This document shows positions 51,012 to 62,112 of a stretch of DNA of 64,000 nt, in pieces. The number at the start of each line of letters is the position of its first letter. The stretch's first letter is position 1. The notes below the pieces were generated by a model. The model was not told the origin of the DNA and searched no databases. It saw only the letters and a program-made list of their open reading frames with translations. The DNA is from Cantharellus purpuraceus. Its lineage: Eukaryota; Basidiomycota; Agaricomycetes; Cantharellales; Hydnaceae. The position numbers and the translations under genes are program-made. The stretch is taken from assembly GCA_025174535.1 (NCBI GenBank), contig JALBUN010000045.1, forward strand, positions 1,364,001 to 1,428,000. Reading direction: 5' to 3'.

Positions 51012-51504
51012 GTAAGGTTCTGGATTTCTCTGACAGAAAAACGGATAGACAGATCTATAGCTCATGAAATAACAGCATTAGTAGTGCCATCAAATAATCA
51101 GAGCGATATCGGAGTTATGGTGTATGTATGGAGTTTATGTAAATCAGAAAAAGAGGAATCGAGGAAACAGTGAGTAGAACCGGAGTCAATTAATGCTTGG
51201 ATAGTGGTATCGGAAATGGAGTTGGAGTAGACGAGGAGGGTAAGGGAGTCGGAGTGGGAAAGAGTGGATGCGTTCAGGTGGACCTCGTTTGTCATATGGA
51301 GAGTACCAATGCAGCCCTCAGCCCATATGGAGGCTATAGGACTGCTTACTATTTTTTCAGTCCATTGCTTTAGTGTTGGACTTGTCCATTGTGGCATTGG
51401 TGGCACGGCCCTTTGCCTTTGCTGCGGATGAGGTTGCCTTGTTGCAATCCTTGGCTTGGTGGCCAGGTTTGCCACAGAACAGACAGAGGTTGTTGTCCAT
51501 GCAA

Positions 51505-52932
51505 TGACGAGCCAGGACGCATTGAGGACGTATATCGAACCACTCTGACAGTCCAACTCCACCAGCGTCTTTTCATATCAACTTTTAAATAGCGCCGCAA
51601 CTCCCTCTCCACCTCAGTCTCTAATTCTAGCCATTGATTGTGACTTGTGTTTCATCGCCATTGATCATTATCAGCCTTCTATTCACACCGATCTTTTCAT
51701 CATCATTCATATGGCTTCCAATCCTATTCCTCTCTCCAACATCTCTTCTAATAATATGTCACACTGGTCTCTGGACACAGAGGACTATCAAAAATACGCC
51801 AAGCTCCATGGGCATGTTAAGTCACCTCCACGTGTCAAAATACTTCCCAAACTCTTTCAACATCCAAGATCCCCACTATGTCTCTCCTATGCCATTGGCA
51901 ATCCTATATTCTTTCACAATTCCGTTGAACCATATACATTCCTCAGCATTTCACCTCTATATCGTAACACGGATAGAAGAGTCAAACGTGAGGTAGAATT
52001 TCAGTCGCCATCGCCGACCTATCCTCCCACTTCAATCCAACTCAGGTTACATCGTGTCAGGCAAAGGGACCGAATACCCTTGGAACAGGATACCATATGG
52101 AGACGTATCACTAAGACAATAAGGAGTATTTGTTGTGGATGCTGACTGAAGTCCTCATGTGACTCGGGGTCAATTTACCTTCGGAGCCATAGGGAAGATG
52201 GTATTGGTGGACGATTCTATTGTTCTTTTATATGACTCACCCCTGTTTCATTCTTTTAATTCATTCATACATGACTTACTCATCCTTGTTCTATTTTTGG
52301 TTCTTTTATTACTCATCACCCCCTATTCTTACAAAGATTACCCCTATCTGTTGTTTCATTTCTCCATGATTTCCCCATTAGTAGTTCAACTTCACATGCT
52401 TCATCAGCTGGCTTGATCAGCATTTCTTGCATCATATTGCATCATTTGCTCCTCATATTGTGTCGTTGTGCCCTGGGGATTTGTATATAAAAGGGCGCTA
52501 GTTTTCACCTTTGGAATGAATCAACAAGTTTTCAGTCAATGCTCTAAAGTCAAAGTCCATGCTCTAAGTCTATGCTCTACGCTCTATATCACAATCCATC
52601 ATCTCTACACTGAGGTAAAACACCTTGGTTCAACAATCAGATTTCCCTCCACCACCAAGAGGTTGCTTCTCCTGAAACCAGCTTTCGTGTACCTCCCAAC
52701 CGGGCTCCGCATTGTCATCCAGTCACAGAGCACGATCAGCCATCGGGACCGACCTTTTGCTCCCATCCCCATCCAACCACAGAGCACTATTCCACTTCCC
52801 TGTTACTAAGTGCTACCTCTACCCCTCGACCTGATTGATCTTTGGAGTGCTGAACAACTGTGTTACACACCGTCTGTTTGCTAGGACTGTTGCGCACAGG
52901 CTTATAGGATCTATTCCATAAGCGAACCAACA
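51505..52932 (+). mobile_element. X element copy E (1428 bp), flanks exchanged with copy C
   Basis: Same borders as copy D. The left flank is G2 (GCAA, in the zinc-knuckle region) and the right flank is LTR-G2 (GTGT). Copy C has the complementary pair, GCGT on its left and GTGA on its right, so C and E have swapped partners. Confidence 0.85.
51711..52145 (+). CDS. X-encoded ORF, homologue of G1 ORF3 (144 aa), copy E
   Basis: Third open copy, start MASNPIPLSN, nearly identical to copy C and ending ICCGC. A few substitutions (for example H for R at the FQRP motif, V for I before EPYTF) but no stop. Three of three X copies keep this frame open. Confidence 0.65.
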   Translation: MASNPIPLSNISSNNMSHWSLDTEDYQKYAKLHGHVKSPPRVKILPKLFQHPRSPLCLSYAIGNPIFFHNSVEPYTFLSISPLYRNTDRRVKREVEFQSPSPTYPPTSIQLRLHRVRQRDRIPLEQDTIWRRITKTIRSICCGC

Positions 52933-53091
52933 GTGTTAATGAATATAGTCATAACAATTGACCATTACAATGGATTGTAAACAAAGTACAAACATTAAAT
53001 TGTTTCTGGAGTTGTGCTGCAGCAGGATTTGATATTCTTCTCAGCTGTTCATTCACAGAATTGTGGTGCATAATTTTGTGGGTTCCAAAAC

Positions 53092-53449
53092 ACAAGATAT
53101 TGAGCATTTACTGGCAGTGGTGACCAGATTGGATTGGAGATTGAAATGAATCATGTGATTGAAAATGAGTCAGTTGATCAGGTGACTCTGCTGACTTTGA
53201 AGCTGTTGACTCCTGCAAAGTTTCATGGGTCCATGTGGGTCCAAAACTTTGCCCAGCAGAAAAAATAAGTTTGTGAACTCATTTCTGCATAGAAAATTCC
53301 TGAAAAATTATGAAAAAATAGAGAATATTTGAATGACCCTAAATCAAGATGGCAGAAAGTTTGTGCTGATAATTTAAGGCCATGAAGCAAAAAGGTACAG
53401 TTTTAGGACAGTAAACAAGATCTTTATCAAGGAAAACCAGTTCCCATAC
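53092..53449 (-). repeat. LTR-V fragment, inverted
   Basis: Matches about 40330-40650 of the LTR-V copy at 39238 (AGATATTGAGCATTTACTGG ... TTCCCATACA), more diverged than other copies. It ends at the LTR-V terminus against recombinase sequence. Confidence 0.75.
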
Positions 53450-53935
53450 ACAAGCTACTATGCCCCTGGGCCAATTCATTCTCAATTGATATACAGTCAC
53501 ATCCATCAACTTTGAAAACCAACCCCTTACTATATGACTACCATGGACTAAGGTCACTAAGAACAATGGAGACACTGTCATTCTTACAGACCAACTTCCA
53601 CCAGTCGACCCAGTTGCCGCCATAAAGAACCATGTCATTGTCAACAGGACCCCCGCAAATTCACATCTATTCGCCTGTTCCTTTCAAGGATCGCACCGCT
53701 CACCAACTAGAGGTGCCAAGATGCTGCAACCAAATCTGGTTGAACACAGGATACCCAAGAATAATGGGTCATTCCTTTAGGATTGGGGGAACTACAGAGC
53801 TCCTTATAGCCGGTGTTCACCCGGATGTAGTAAGAGCCATGGGTAGATGGTCCTCAGACGCTTTTTTCGCATATTAGAGAACACTTGGGGAGATAGCACC
53901 ATTACATGCAAGTAATCTACCATTCAGAAATTAAT
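53450..53935 (+). pseudogene. Tyrosine-recombinase remnant (Crypton/DIRS-type)
   Basis: The translation, over two or more frames, shows the C-terminal catalytic part of a tyrosine recombinase common in Agaricomycete genomes: VDPVAAIKNH and NSHLFAC around 53600-53680, then HSFRIGGTTELLIAGVHPD with the catalytic HxxR-type Arg, and GRWSSDAFFAY with the nucleophile Tyr region (about 53765-53875). A TAG follows where YWR would be expected. The N-terminus is lost to the LTR-V insertion and frameshifts are present. Whether the parent was a Crypton, a DIRS element or another recombinase-bearing unit cannot be decided from this fragment. Confidence 0.7.
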
Positions 53936-54131
53936 ACTACCCTCCCCGAACCGCTGGGTGGACGCCTCACTGAGACGTCTGGTCGGATTTCGGGCTAGTC
54001 GCCTCACCGTGCCGTCACACCCAGCCTTAGCGGCTCACCCAAACTCTCTGCACAGTCGAAAGTGATTAAGCAAGGTCCTTATCCATCAGATTCGATTCGA
54101 AATTCAAAGACGTCAGTCCCTGGTCAGCAGG
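53936..54131. other. Short intergenic stretch, nothing recognised
   Basis: GC-richer than the repeat block; it holds the presumed promoter of the acyltransferase gene. No motif stands out. Confidence 0.4.
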
Positions 54132-55671
54132 ATGCCTGACACTCTTATACCTATCGGAGCGTTTGATACAAGTGGCAACGAGAAGGATTCGATCGTCGTC
54201 ACAGGGTGGGTCCTGGATGGACTTCTGGACCCGGCGAAGGTTGAGAGTGCATATACCAAGCTGGTTAGGGCGTGGCCGATTCTCAGCGCACGTCTTCGGA
54301 CCCATAACAAGGTACCGATCAAGTTTCTTTCGGTGGCATGTCTCTTGACAGCGTAAATCATCGAAGAAATGGCGGTACCAGCTACCCTCGGAATTTTCGT
54401 CGTCCAGGCCTCAGCAGATTTTTAGGACTATAAAGATGTCAGGATCCATCCATGACCACTACAACTATTCGAAGCCCTCTGATGAAATCCGCTGCACCGT
54501 GAAACTCAACCCCGACGACTTGTACTCTCAAGGTGCACCAAGGTCTGTCGGAGAGCTGATGGAGAGAGATATACCGGTGGCCCAACTGCAGCTGACCATA
54601 TTCGACGATGCTACACTTGTTGGGCTCACGACCCCACACGTTTTGTGCGACGGGCACGGTAACAAGGAGATTATGAATGCCCTCACCCGCATTCTTCGGG
54701 GTGAAGAAGTCGCACCCCTTCAAGGAGGCGATCCTTTCGAACCTATAGTCAACGCACAGGAAGCGTCCGATCCGCCACCGTACTGGAGAGTCTTCAGCGT
54801 ATGGCAGATAGTTGTCTTTATCACCTGCCTCATGTGGGACTTCATTCGTGACCGCGACATCCAAAATCGAGAGCTTTTCTTCCCCAAGGCAGAAGTCGAG
54901 CGGCTTAAAGAAGAGGCTACGGAAGATCTCAGAAAAGAACATGGTGAAAAACCTGACGTGTGGGTTAGTTCCAGTGACGTCTTGGTTGCATTCTGCCTGA
55001 AGGTTCGTGTACATCAACCGGGCCCGAAGGTTGATTGATTGTAGGTACAAGCCCTTCCACACAGTGTGTTCATCCTCCAACGCGGGCACAAACCCCTTTG
55101 AATGTGCTCTATGCCGCCAACTTGCGTCGGTATCTTTCGGATGCTCTGCCCAAACCATATCTCCACAACGGTGCCTGTACCCTTGTGACTCCAACCCTTC
55201 CTCTCAGTGCCATCTCTACTCTTTCCCTCGGCGCTCTAGCGTACCACGTCCGTCAGACTGTCCGCGCTCAGACAGAGCCCAATGCCGTGAAAAATTGGCT
55301 GCGATGGCGCATAGCGAATGCAGGTCGGATGACGTTATTTTTCGAGCCCATGGGGGTGTGGAATGTCATGACCAACTGGCGAGACATGAAACTCATGGAG
55401 ATTGACTTCTCTGGAGCACTTCCTGACGGTGTCGACGGGAAAATCAATTGTGTGTATCTCTGGGGGAATTCCTACCAGTCTTTTCCCGTCCGGAACTGCA
55501 TGGGATTGGTGGCCGATGACCCTAGCGGCGGCATCTGGTTCGGAGGTGGGCTCATCGTCGCTTTCTTATTTCACACATTTTGACAATGTTTAACACACCA
55601 AACCTTCAGGGTGGTTTCCGGAGAGAGTATGGTTGAGGGAAGATGGATTTGGACGGTTTATCAAAGACTAA
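54132..55671 (+). CDS. BAHD-like acyltransferase (transferase family)
   Basis: Probable acyl-CoA-dependent O- or N-acyltransferase of secondary metabolism, cytosolic. I read four exons: 54132-54311, 54367-55002, 55065-55545 and 55610-55671, giving 452 residues in one frame, typical for the family. The N-terminus has the substrate-side pattern AWPILSARLR. The catalytic HxxxD is HVLCD in LTTPHVLCDGHG (about residue 215). The C-terminal domain contains LNVLYAANLR and ends with WFGGWFPERVWLREDGFG, near the place of the family's DFGWG-like motif, which is not exact here. The start is the first ATG. No biosynthetic neighbours are visible, so the substrate is unknown. It is the first intact gene after the repeat block. 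Confidence 0.82.
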
Positions 55672-56980
55672 TGTATCTTCCGCATTTTGCAATCCTGCAT
55701 TTGTAGCGCAGTGTCGCGACTTCCCCCAGAACCCCCACCATGCATGATGCCCACGGAGCATTGCGGTGTATTAATTTGAGTTGTAACTGTGGAGATGCGA
55801 TGCGGATTAAGGCGAATGTATGGTTTGCATACCACCGTTCTCTTTACCCAAAAATGGAGTTCGGATTCCCAGAACAGACCATAGATCTAGGCGAGCATGC
55901 CTCCGGGAGTAGGTGCTGAAGCAGCAACCTCCCAAATGGCTATTGTCAATCCAGCTGGATACCCAATGGGCAACACCAAGAACCAAGATGACACTCATTG
56001 ACAGAGTGCCTAGGAAACCAACGCCATTTGACAGATATGAAGCAAGGCAGGATGAGGTATAATATGGCGGAGACCACAGACGACTTTGAATCTCAAATTT
56101 GAAAACAACCAAGCTTGCAAAGTTGAGATGCCTGTATGGGATGCATATACCGACATTCCATACTCCCGATGCGTTAGCGACGGAACCTAGTTTGAAGGTG
56201 TGGAGGTGGGAAGGGGCCTGTGTTGTTCGACCAGCTAACCGATGTCAAGGAATGGTGCGAGCCAATGTCACACTAGGTTCCAGCGCCGTCGGATTATATT
56301 GATCACTGAACTACAGCAGACCGTGGGGACGACGGCGAGTTAGCCTGCAGTGTGTCATGGCGATGTCAAGGCTCGCCTAATCATTACCATGGCAAGTCAC
56401 TGGAGCGCCTGATTGTAGCTCCACGACATTCGCATCGGCGTTTTCATATCGGGTAAAGTCATGCTTCGTACGCTTTACACCAGTCGTGAGCACTGAGCCG
56501 TGGTTTGTGCTGTATGATGCAGTCCTAGATACTCCTGTAATGCCATCGTATCAGTGGCGGAAGCCCATCTAGAACACCTCATTGGCTACACTCCACAATT
56601 CTTGGCCACAAAGTTGCTGAAGCGGTATATAATAAGCTTCGTGACACATTATAGTTGCACCAAAGAACAGAAGGCAATGGCCAGAGTTCAAACGTATTTA
56701 ACCGTCAAACCACATGATAACATGATCGGCGCTCCACAGGCTGCAAAGGTTGGGCTTGGTACAAATGACTGCTGATAAGCCTTCGGGACATTTCGCCGTT
56801 CGAATGACCAAGCGCACATGGTTATTCAGAAACATCACTGTACCTTATCAGCAGCGTTGTGGTATAGACGGCGGCTGGGGATATAGCCGATGATCGTCAC
56901 TGAGCAATGTCCCAGGGACAGGCTGAATGTGAAGCAGGGGAGAACAAGTGCAGCGATATATATATTCAGACTCCGAAGTG
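55672..56980. other. 1.3-kb intergenic region without a supported gene
   Basis: Contains a 101-codon minus-strand ORF (55807-56112) with some hydrophobic stretches and a 73-codon plus ORF (56554-56775); neither resembles a known family nor shows splice support. I see no repeat family of the window here. Confidence 0.4.
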
Positions 56981-57557
56981 ATGACCGGGGACACGCACGA
57001 CGAGGGCGGGGGGAGCAGCTCTTCTCCACCGCCTGAGGCGATACGTCTGACAATACCACGAGAGTACTACCTGCTGCCGGGATTCATGGCGACGACGGGA
57101 GTGACGATTGGGCTGTTTCGGGGGACCCGGAGGGCATCACTGCAGTTCCTGGCGGAAAACGCGCACCGGGCGCCGACGACGTTGCAAGGGTGGTACTTTT
57201 ACAACAAGACGAAAAATTACCGTATGATGCTGGGGGGGTTGCGGCAAGGCGGTGTGGATGGAATGCGTCTGGGCATGACTGGAATGGGGTGGGTTGGAAT
57301 GGAAGAGGGGATGCGACGGGCTGGTCTGGACGAGGTGAGGGAGGTCGGGGCAGGGCTTGGGACGGCAGCGACGTTTTCGGCGGTGTGTAAGTGGTGAGGG
57401 CTGGGCTGGGATACGATGTCTGAGAAGGGAACTTGCAGCGCGACTGCCATGGATCGCGGCGCGACGAGCCCTGTTCCTGGGGCTGCTGGCTGGGACGACG
57501 ATGAGGATGCTGAGATTGGGAAAGGAAAGGATGGAGGATGGAGTAGGATACGGTTGA
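56981..57557 (+). CDS. Small Tim17-like membrane protein, hypothetical
   Basis: Two exons (56981-57386, 57439-57557; donor GTAAGT, acceptor TTGCAG) give 174 residues. The first ATG is 56981 (MTGDTHDEGG); a GTG extension upstream is unlikely. After a disordered start come several weakly hydrophobic, Gly-rich helices: LLPGFMATTGVTIGLFRG, then a GGLRQGGVDGMRLGMTG stretch, VGAGLGTAATFSAV and AARRALFLGLLAG. The GxxxG spacing and length resemble Tim17/22/23-family mitochondrial inner-membrane proteins, but I cannot assign it to a named member. It ends about 120 bp before SCH9 on the same strand. Confidence 0.7.
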
Positions 57558-57678
57558 CGTCATTTAGACGACCTCGAGAGCTCCACAGTCTGAGATAAAT
57601 ACGGGCTCAGTCAGCAAGGGAAAGGGAGCTCCCCCTTGCCTGCCTCCATAGCTTCCTCCTATTTGCCCGCTCTTAACA

Positions 57679-60248
57679 ATGATGAAGCTCTGGACATTGG
57701 GTGACCAGACAACACCCAGGGCGACCTCGTCAGACACGAATCCGTTTGACGCTCCACGTCTCAATCCAGCGGCGGTATCCGACTCTGCAACCGCCGGCTC
57801 TCCGCGAACCCCAACCTCTGCCGCGCCCTTGCACCACCACCTCTTGAACGCACCCTCGCCCTCCAATGGCTCAGGCACCCTCACTCCTCTAGACCTTGGC
57901 CCCCTCACCCCTGGCGCAGCGAGCAATTTCGCCGCCGTCGCCGCAACTCTCCCCACAACACAGCTCTCCCTCACATCCCCCGACTTCAGAATGAAGCAGC
58001 CCCCGTTGCCCCGCGCCCTGTCCAAGCAGAGCAGGGACATCTCTCCCGCTCCCTCCGTCCCTTCCACCACCTCGGCAAAGGGCCAGCTCCATGTCAAGCT
58101 TATCCAGGCCCGCGGCCTCCACGTCCAGTCCAACCAAGCCCGCCCCTATGTCGTCGTCCAGTTTGAGCAGAATGAGTTTGTCAGCAGAGAGGCAACCTCA
58201 GAGTCGGAAAAGGAGGCAAAGGGCGTGGCTACCAACATGTCGAGGAATGGATCGTCCACCGCCCTGAGCGCACTCGGTGCCATCAGCATCGGCAAAGCCT
58301 TTGAGGCTGCAGCTCGCGCACGCGCTGCCATCACACCTTCCTCATCAGTTTCATCAGGAAAAACATCGATTGCTGCAACCAGATCTATCGAACGATCTAC
58401 CGAGAGTGGGGGAACATCAGGGACTGCCTCCCCAGGCGTATTCGGCGGTCTTTCTGCACACAACCCCGTGTGGAAGCATGAGGTATCATTGTGAGTGTCT
58501 TCATGTCAAGCACAATCCTCTCCCGCCGACATGAGCATGTCAGCGATGTCACCTCAGACCAGTCAACGATCACTCTCAACGTCTACGATCGGCGACCCGA
58601 TACCGAACATAGCTTCTTGGGCACCCTCCAGATCAAGCCCGTGTTGGTACATGATCACACAGTTGACCAGTGGTACAAGTGCGTGTGTCCTTGCGGAAAC
58701 CCCCTGTCTCCTTATAAACCCCGTCTGTCAGATTACGTCCGTTTGAGAACGAAGTCGTGACCGGTGAGATACGAGTACAGGTGACATATGAGCATCTGCA
58801 GGTGTGCTCCCTTGTGCCCCAAGTTTGCCTCAGTTGACGTCACGTCCCAGTCAAAGCATACTCTTACCCCGCGTGATTTCGAATTTCTCAAGCTTATCGG
58901 GAGAGGGACCTTTGGTCGTGTGTTCCAGGTTCGGAAAAGGGACACTAAGCGCATTTATGCCATGAAAGTGCTATCGAAGAAAGAGATCATCGCGAAAAAG
59001 GAGGTTGCGCATACCATCGGAGAGCGCAAAATCCTTCAGCGATCACTCGAGTCGCCTTTCCTGGTTGGCCTCAAGTTTTCCTTCCAAACGGACGCGGAGC
59101 TCTACCTTGTCACCGACTTCAAGTCTGGTGGCGAACTTTTCTGGCACCTTCAACGAGAGACACGCTTCTCCGAAGACAGGGCCCGATTTTACATTGCCGA
59201 ACTTGTGCTAGCGTTAGAGCATTTACACAAGTACGACATCGTGTATCGCGACCTGAAGCCAGAGAACATTCTCTTAGATGCCACCGGACACGTCGCCCTG
59301 TGCGACTTTGGCCTGTCCAAACCTGATTTACCCTCTGATCAGCTCACCAATACCTTTTGCGGCACCACCGAATACCTTGCCCCCGAAGTTTTGCTCGACG
59401 ATCATGGATACTCAAAGCTCGTTGATTTTTGGAGTTTGGGCGTGTTACTGTTCGAAATGTGCTGCGGATGGAGCCCATTCTACGCAGAGGATACGCAGCA
59501 AATGTACAAGAACATTTGTTTTGGAAAGATTCGCTTTCCAAAAGGCGTCATCGGTGAAGACGGCAAGCTGTTCGTCAAAGGAGTGAGCATGCCTCGCCAT
59601 CTGGAGTGCGCTTGATATACTGACAAGCACCTTTAGTTGCTAAATCGCAATCCGAAACATCGCCTTGGGGCGATCAACGATGCCGCAGAGCTCAAGGCTC
59701 ACCCGTTTTTCAAGTCGATTGATTGGCAGGCGTTATCTCTCAAACAGGTGACGCCACCTTTCCGGCCGGACGTTGAATCCGACGAATCAACCACCAACTT
59801 TGATCCAGAGTTTACCAGTGCTGACCTGCGTGAACATGGCATCGATGATGACTTGGACGAGGACGATCCATCTGAACAGTGGGTTGCCTCCGCCTCTGTC
59901 ACAAACTCTTGCGTGTATACGCCCAATGGTCCCCTGGGGTCTGACGGTCCGACACTGGCGACCAATGGCAACAACACCAAGGCGGTGGCGATTGAGAAAC
60001 GGAGGCGGAAAAGGAAGGAGGCGGCAGGAAGTCCGTTGACGAATAGTGTCCAAGAAAACTTCCGAGGTTTCACCTTTTCAGGGGAGTCTAGCATCCACCA
60101 AGCGAGCTGGCTCTCTGCTCGTGCGCAAGCCGCAAAGGATGCAGAGGCTGACGACGCCACAGAGATCCCGGATCCAGACGATGTAGATGACGACGAGGTG
60201 TACGCCGGTCGTTATGCAAGGCGAAGAGATATGGATATGGACGACTAG
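57679..60248 (+). CDS. SCH9: AGC-family serine/threonine kinase SCH9
   Basis: Nutrient-sensing kinase, the fungal S6K/Akt-like effector of TORC1. Five exons (57679-58490, 58544-58678, 58732-58801, 58851-59582, 59637-60248) give 786 residues. A disordered S/T/P-rich N-terminus precedes a C2 domain (about residues 135-335; GQLHVKLIQARGLHV ... HSFLGTLQIKPV). The kinase domain follows (from about 343): GRGTFGRV, catalytic Lys in YAMKVLSKK, YRDLKPEN, CDFGLS, activation loop NTFCGTTEYLAPE with the PDK1-site Thr. The AGC tail includes the turn/hydrophobic motif region FRGFTF near the C-terminus, a TORC1 target in yeast. The exon 3/4 intron was placed at 58802-58850 because it alone keeps the conserved VTYEHLQ and LTPRDFEF parts in frame. 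Confidence 0.95.
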
Positions 60249-60752
60249 TTTGCTTTGTCTGTCTCCTTTTTCAGTCTGTTGCATCGCATCTTCATCCGCC
60301 TTGTGTCGCATGCACCGCCACCCCCAACCATTTCCACACATCAGCACCCCCCATTTTCTCCAATTTCCAATCTTCCATTCTCCTCTTTTGTCATCATCTG
60401 GTGTATTCAGTGGACGCAAAAGTGCCCCATCAAGTTCTCCTTTCCTCGTGCTCAGTCGTGGAAGTCAACACTCACCATTAGTATACATCTAGGGAGTGTA
60501 GTAATATTTTATATCAAATAACTCGGGGAGGAGTGTACTGTACTATATGTATGTAGCCAGGCATGCGAACGCAAAATGTGTTTCAATGCAAGAAGAGTTA
60601 GGATTTCCAAGAAACGCGATAGAGTAGTCGGCAATAGAGGGTGATAGCGTAATTTGAGCTGATAAGGAGAGTGTTGGTTCCAAGAAATGCTAGGAGATAT
60701 GCTATGAATCAAGAAATGCCGGAAGATGCAGTCTATTTGTGTATTGATGTTA
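60249..60752. other. Convergent 3' region between SCH9 and the Apd1-like gene
   Basis: About 500 bp of pyrimidine-rich then AT-rich sequence holding both 3' ends; no gene or repeat seen. Confidence 0.5.
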
Positions 60753-62112
60753 TTACCAGGCCAGCAAGTCCTTTCCTTGAGGGCGGGTCAAGTTAACTCC
60801 GCCACGCAGTAACGCAGGAAGAACCTTTCCCTCGCAGACTGTCGTCTTCACCACAGCAGGCACCTCGTGTGGCGACACGCGTCCGTACCAAACTCCCGAC
60901 CCTTGGGGTGTGTAGATCTTATGAGGAAGGAATGTCAATCCATTCGGGAACAGAAGTCACGTGAAACTCACCACCACGTTCCCACTATACTTGTGACCGC
61001 CAATGTGGGAATTTTTCAAGATAAGGGCCTTTTTGGGTACCTCGGAATCGGCGATAGTCTGCAAACGGCGCAGAAATTCTTTCTCACGATCTTCGTCTGT
61101 TCCTACCATCTCCTCTAACGATGGACCTTCTGGATCGTCAATCTGTGTATGGACCTCATATCCTTCGTGTTCCAAGGAGTGGGTGAGTGCTGTATAAACG
61201 GTGTTAGTGTTGACATTTGTGAGGTTTGTTAACACTCACCTATCTCTAACTTAGATGCAGCAATGTGGCAGCGGTTGTCTCGTCTTTTGTGGGAGCCTGA
61301 AACAACATCAGGGGCGATCTCTGGTTCGGGAAAAGAATAATGCTCACAGAGTAGAATAACACATGCATACGGCAACGGCCACGATCTCGCATCCCCACCA
61401 GCTGGTCGTCCAGCACGATTGAGATTGGGATCGAGTGCCATACGCCAGAGTAAATCTGCCCCTTCCTGCGAGCGGTCGACATCCTTGACAACTTTATAGT
61501 CTGGGAAAACGAGAACGCTCTCCTTCTCGTCATCGTACGAGACGGTGCAGTGAGAACCATTCAGTATCGATAATCGGCTCGCATCATTTGAATTGAAGAC
61601 GCCTGGAACATTCACCACACCAGTCCGCTTAGGCTTGAAATTGGGAGGACCCCCAGCACTAACAGATGGACGGCGGTGTAGCTTGCTCGTGTGGGACAGG
61701 TACTGTGCGAGTGAGCCTTCAGCCTCAGTGATATCTCTCTCCCAGTCACTTTTCCCCGTGGAAATGACGACCTGTTGACTGCTTCAGTATGTCTAGTAGG
61801 CTGGGAAATTATTCTCACCTGTCGTTGGTAAGGCTTCAGCGAGCCCAGCATCTCCGAGGTCAAGTCAACATTAAAGCGTGTGGGGTACTCTGGATGATCA
61901 AACTCGCAAGGATTGGTACATGTTCTATGGACGTTGTTCAGTGTAAGAGCTTCTTTACTTGACGAGCAGACAGACCTGCAGGGGTCATCTGACACCGGAA
62001 CATGGGATTTCTCGAGTTGCTCAGTTGTATTCTCCAGATGCGAAAGGCGAGCATCATAAATATCGGGGTAGTTGAGAAAGAGCCCACAGAATCGTCTAAA
62101 GCTGCTGTTCAT
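60753..62112 (-). CDS. Apd1/Aim32-like thioredoxin-fold [2Fe-2S] protein (sucrase/ferredoxin-like family)
   Basis: Redox protein family in which a [2Fe-2S] cluster is bound by two Cys and two His. The start is MNSSFRRFCG at 62112 and several short introns are spliced out by eye. Spliced across 61364-61302, the reading gives the C-x8-C ligand loop CSHKRRDNRC, and downstream comes H-x3-H (HIGGH at about 60996-61010, followed by KYSGNVVIY across an intron). Both match the Apd1 signature. The N-terminal domain has a Cys-rich DPCRTCTNPC and DHPEYPTRF; the protein ends LLAW, a C-terminal Trp as in yeast Apd1-type proteins. Length is about 330 residues. Roles in yeast are redox or drug tolerance related; the substrate here is unknown. 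It is convergent with SCH9. Confidence 0.85.

Larger units (their letters stand above)
46248..51504 (-). pseudogene. G2 copy 1 pol (knuckle-protease-RT-RNase H-integrase-chromodomain), degenerate, interrupted
   Basis: Collinear pieces from 51504 down. The gag zinc knuckle is followed by protease (ALIDSGSTHCFLDSSF, about 51200), then the hinge and the distal part of the protease region around 50600 and 49110. RT follows (MPFRLTNALATFQRFMND, catalytic LIYLDDILVY about 48280), then RNase H start (47840-47590). After an LTR-G1 come the second half of integrase (about 47220-46600) and a chromodomain (YEISEILDLKIDRRYKCKLQYLVKWTGY, of which only the family signature matters) ending at 46248. Stops and frame breaks are common, for example TGA at 47031 in place of Arg in the GQTERVNQ-type motif. 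About 200 codons between RNase H and integrase are missing at the LTR-G1. Confidence 0.9.
36753..52956 (-). mobile_element. Solo LTR-G2, TSD ATTGA, split by element X and everything between
   Basis: LTR-G2 runs 36753-37259, stops at the X insertion, and its last 24 bp are at 52933-52956 (GTGTTAATGAATATAGTCATAACA). ATTGA flanks both outer ends (36748-36752; 52957-52961), matching the undisturbed LTR-V sequence GCATTGACCATT at about 18004. This shows that 37260-52932 sits inside a single original LTR-G2. Confidence 0.88.
36728..53091 (+). repeat. LTR-V fragment split by the 16.2-kb nested insertion
   Basis: LTR-V sequence 36728-36752 (CCTTCCTGTGTATTGTCTGC...) continues at 52957-53091 and reaches the LTR-V end GGGTTCCAAAACA. 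The two parts are joined at the ATTGA duplication created by the LTR-G2 insertion. Confidence 0.8.

Noticed and set aside
55807..56112. 101-codon minus-strand ORF with hydrophobic stretches
   Set aside because: No start context, splice sites or family resemblance; left as unannotated intergenic sequence.
58788..59615. Kinase domain of SCH9 as a separate gene starting at 58788
   Set aside because: The upstream C2 exons join in frame through consensus introns, giving a 786-residue SCH9.
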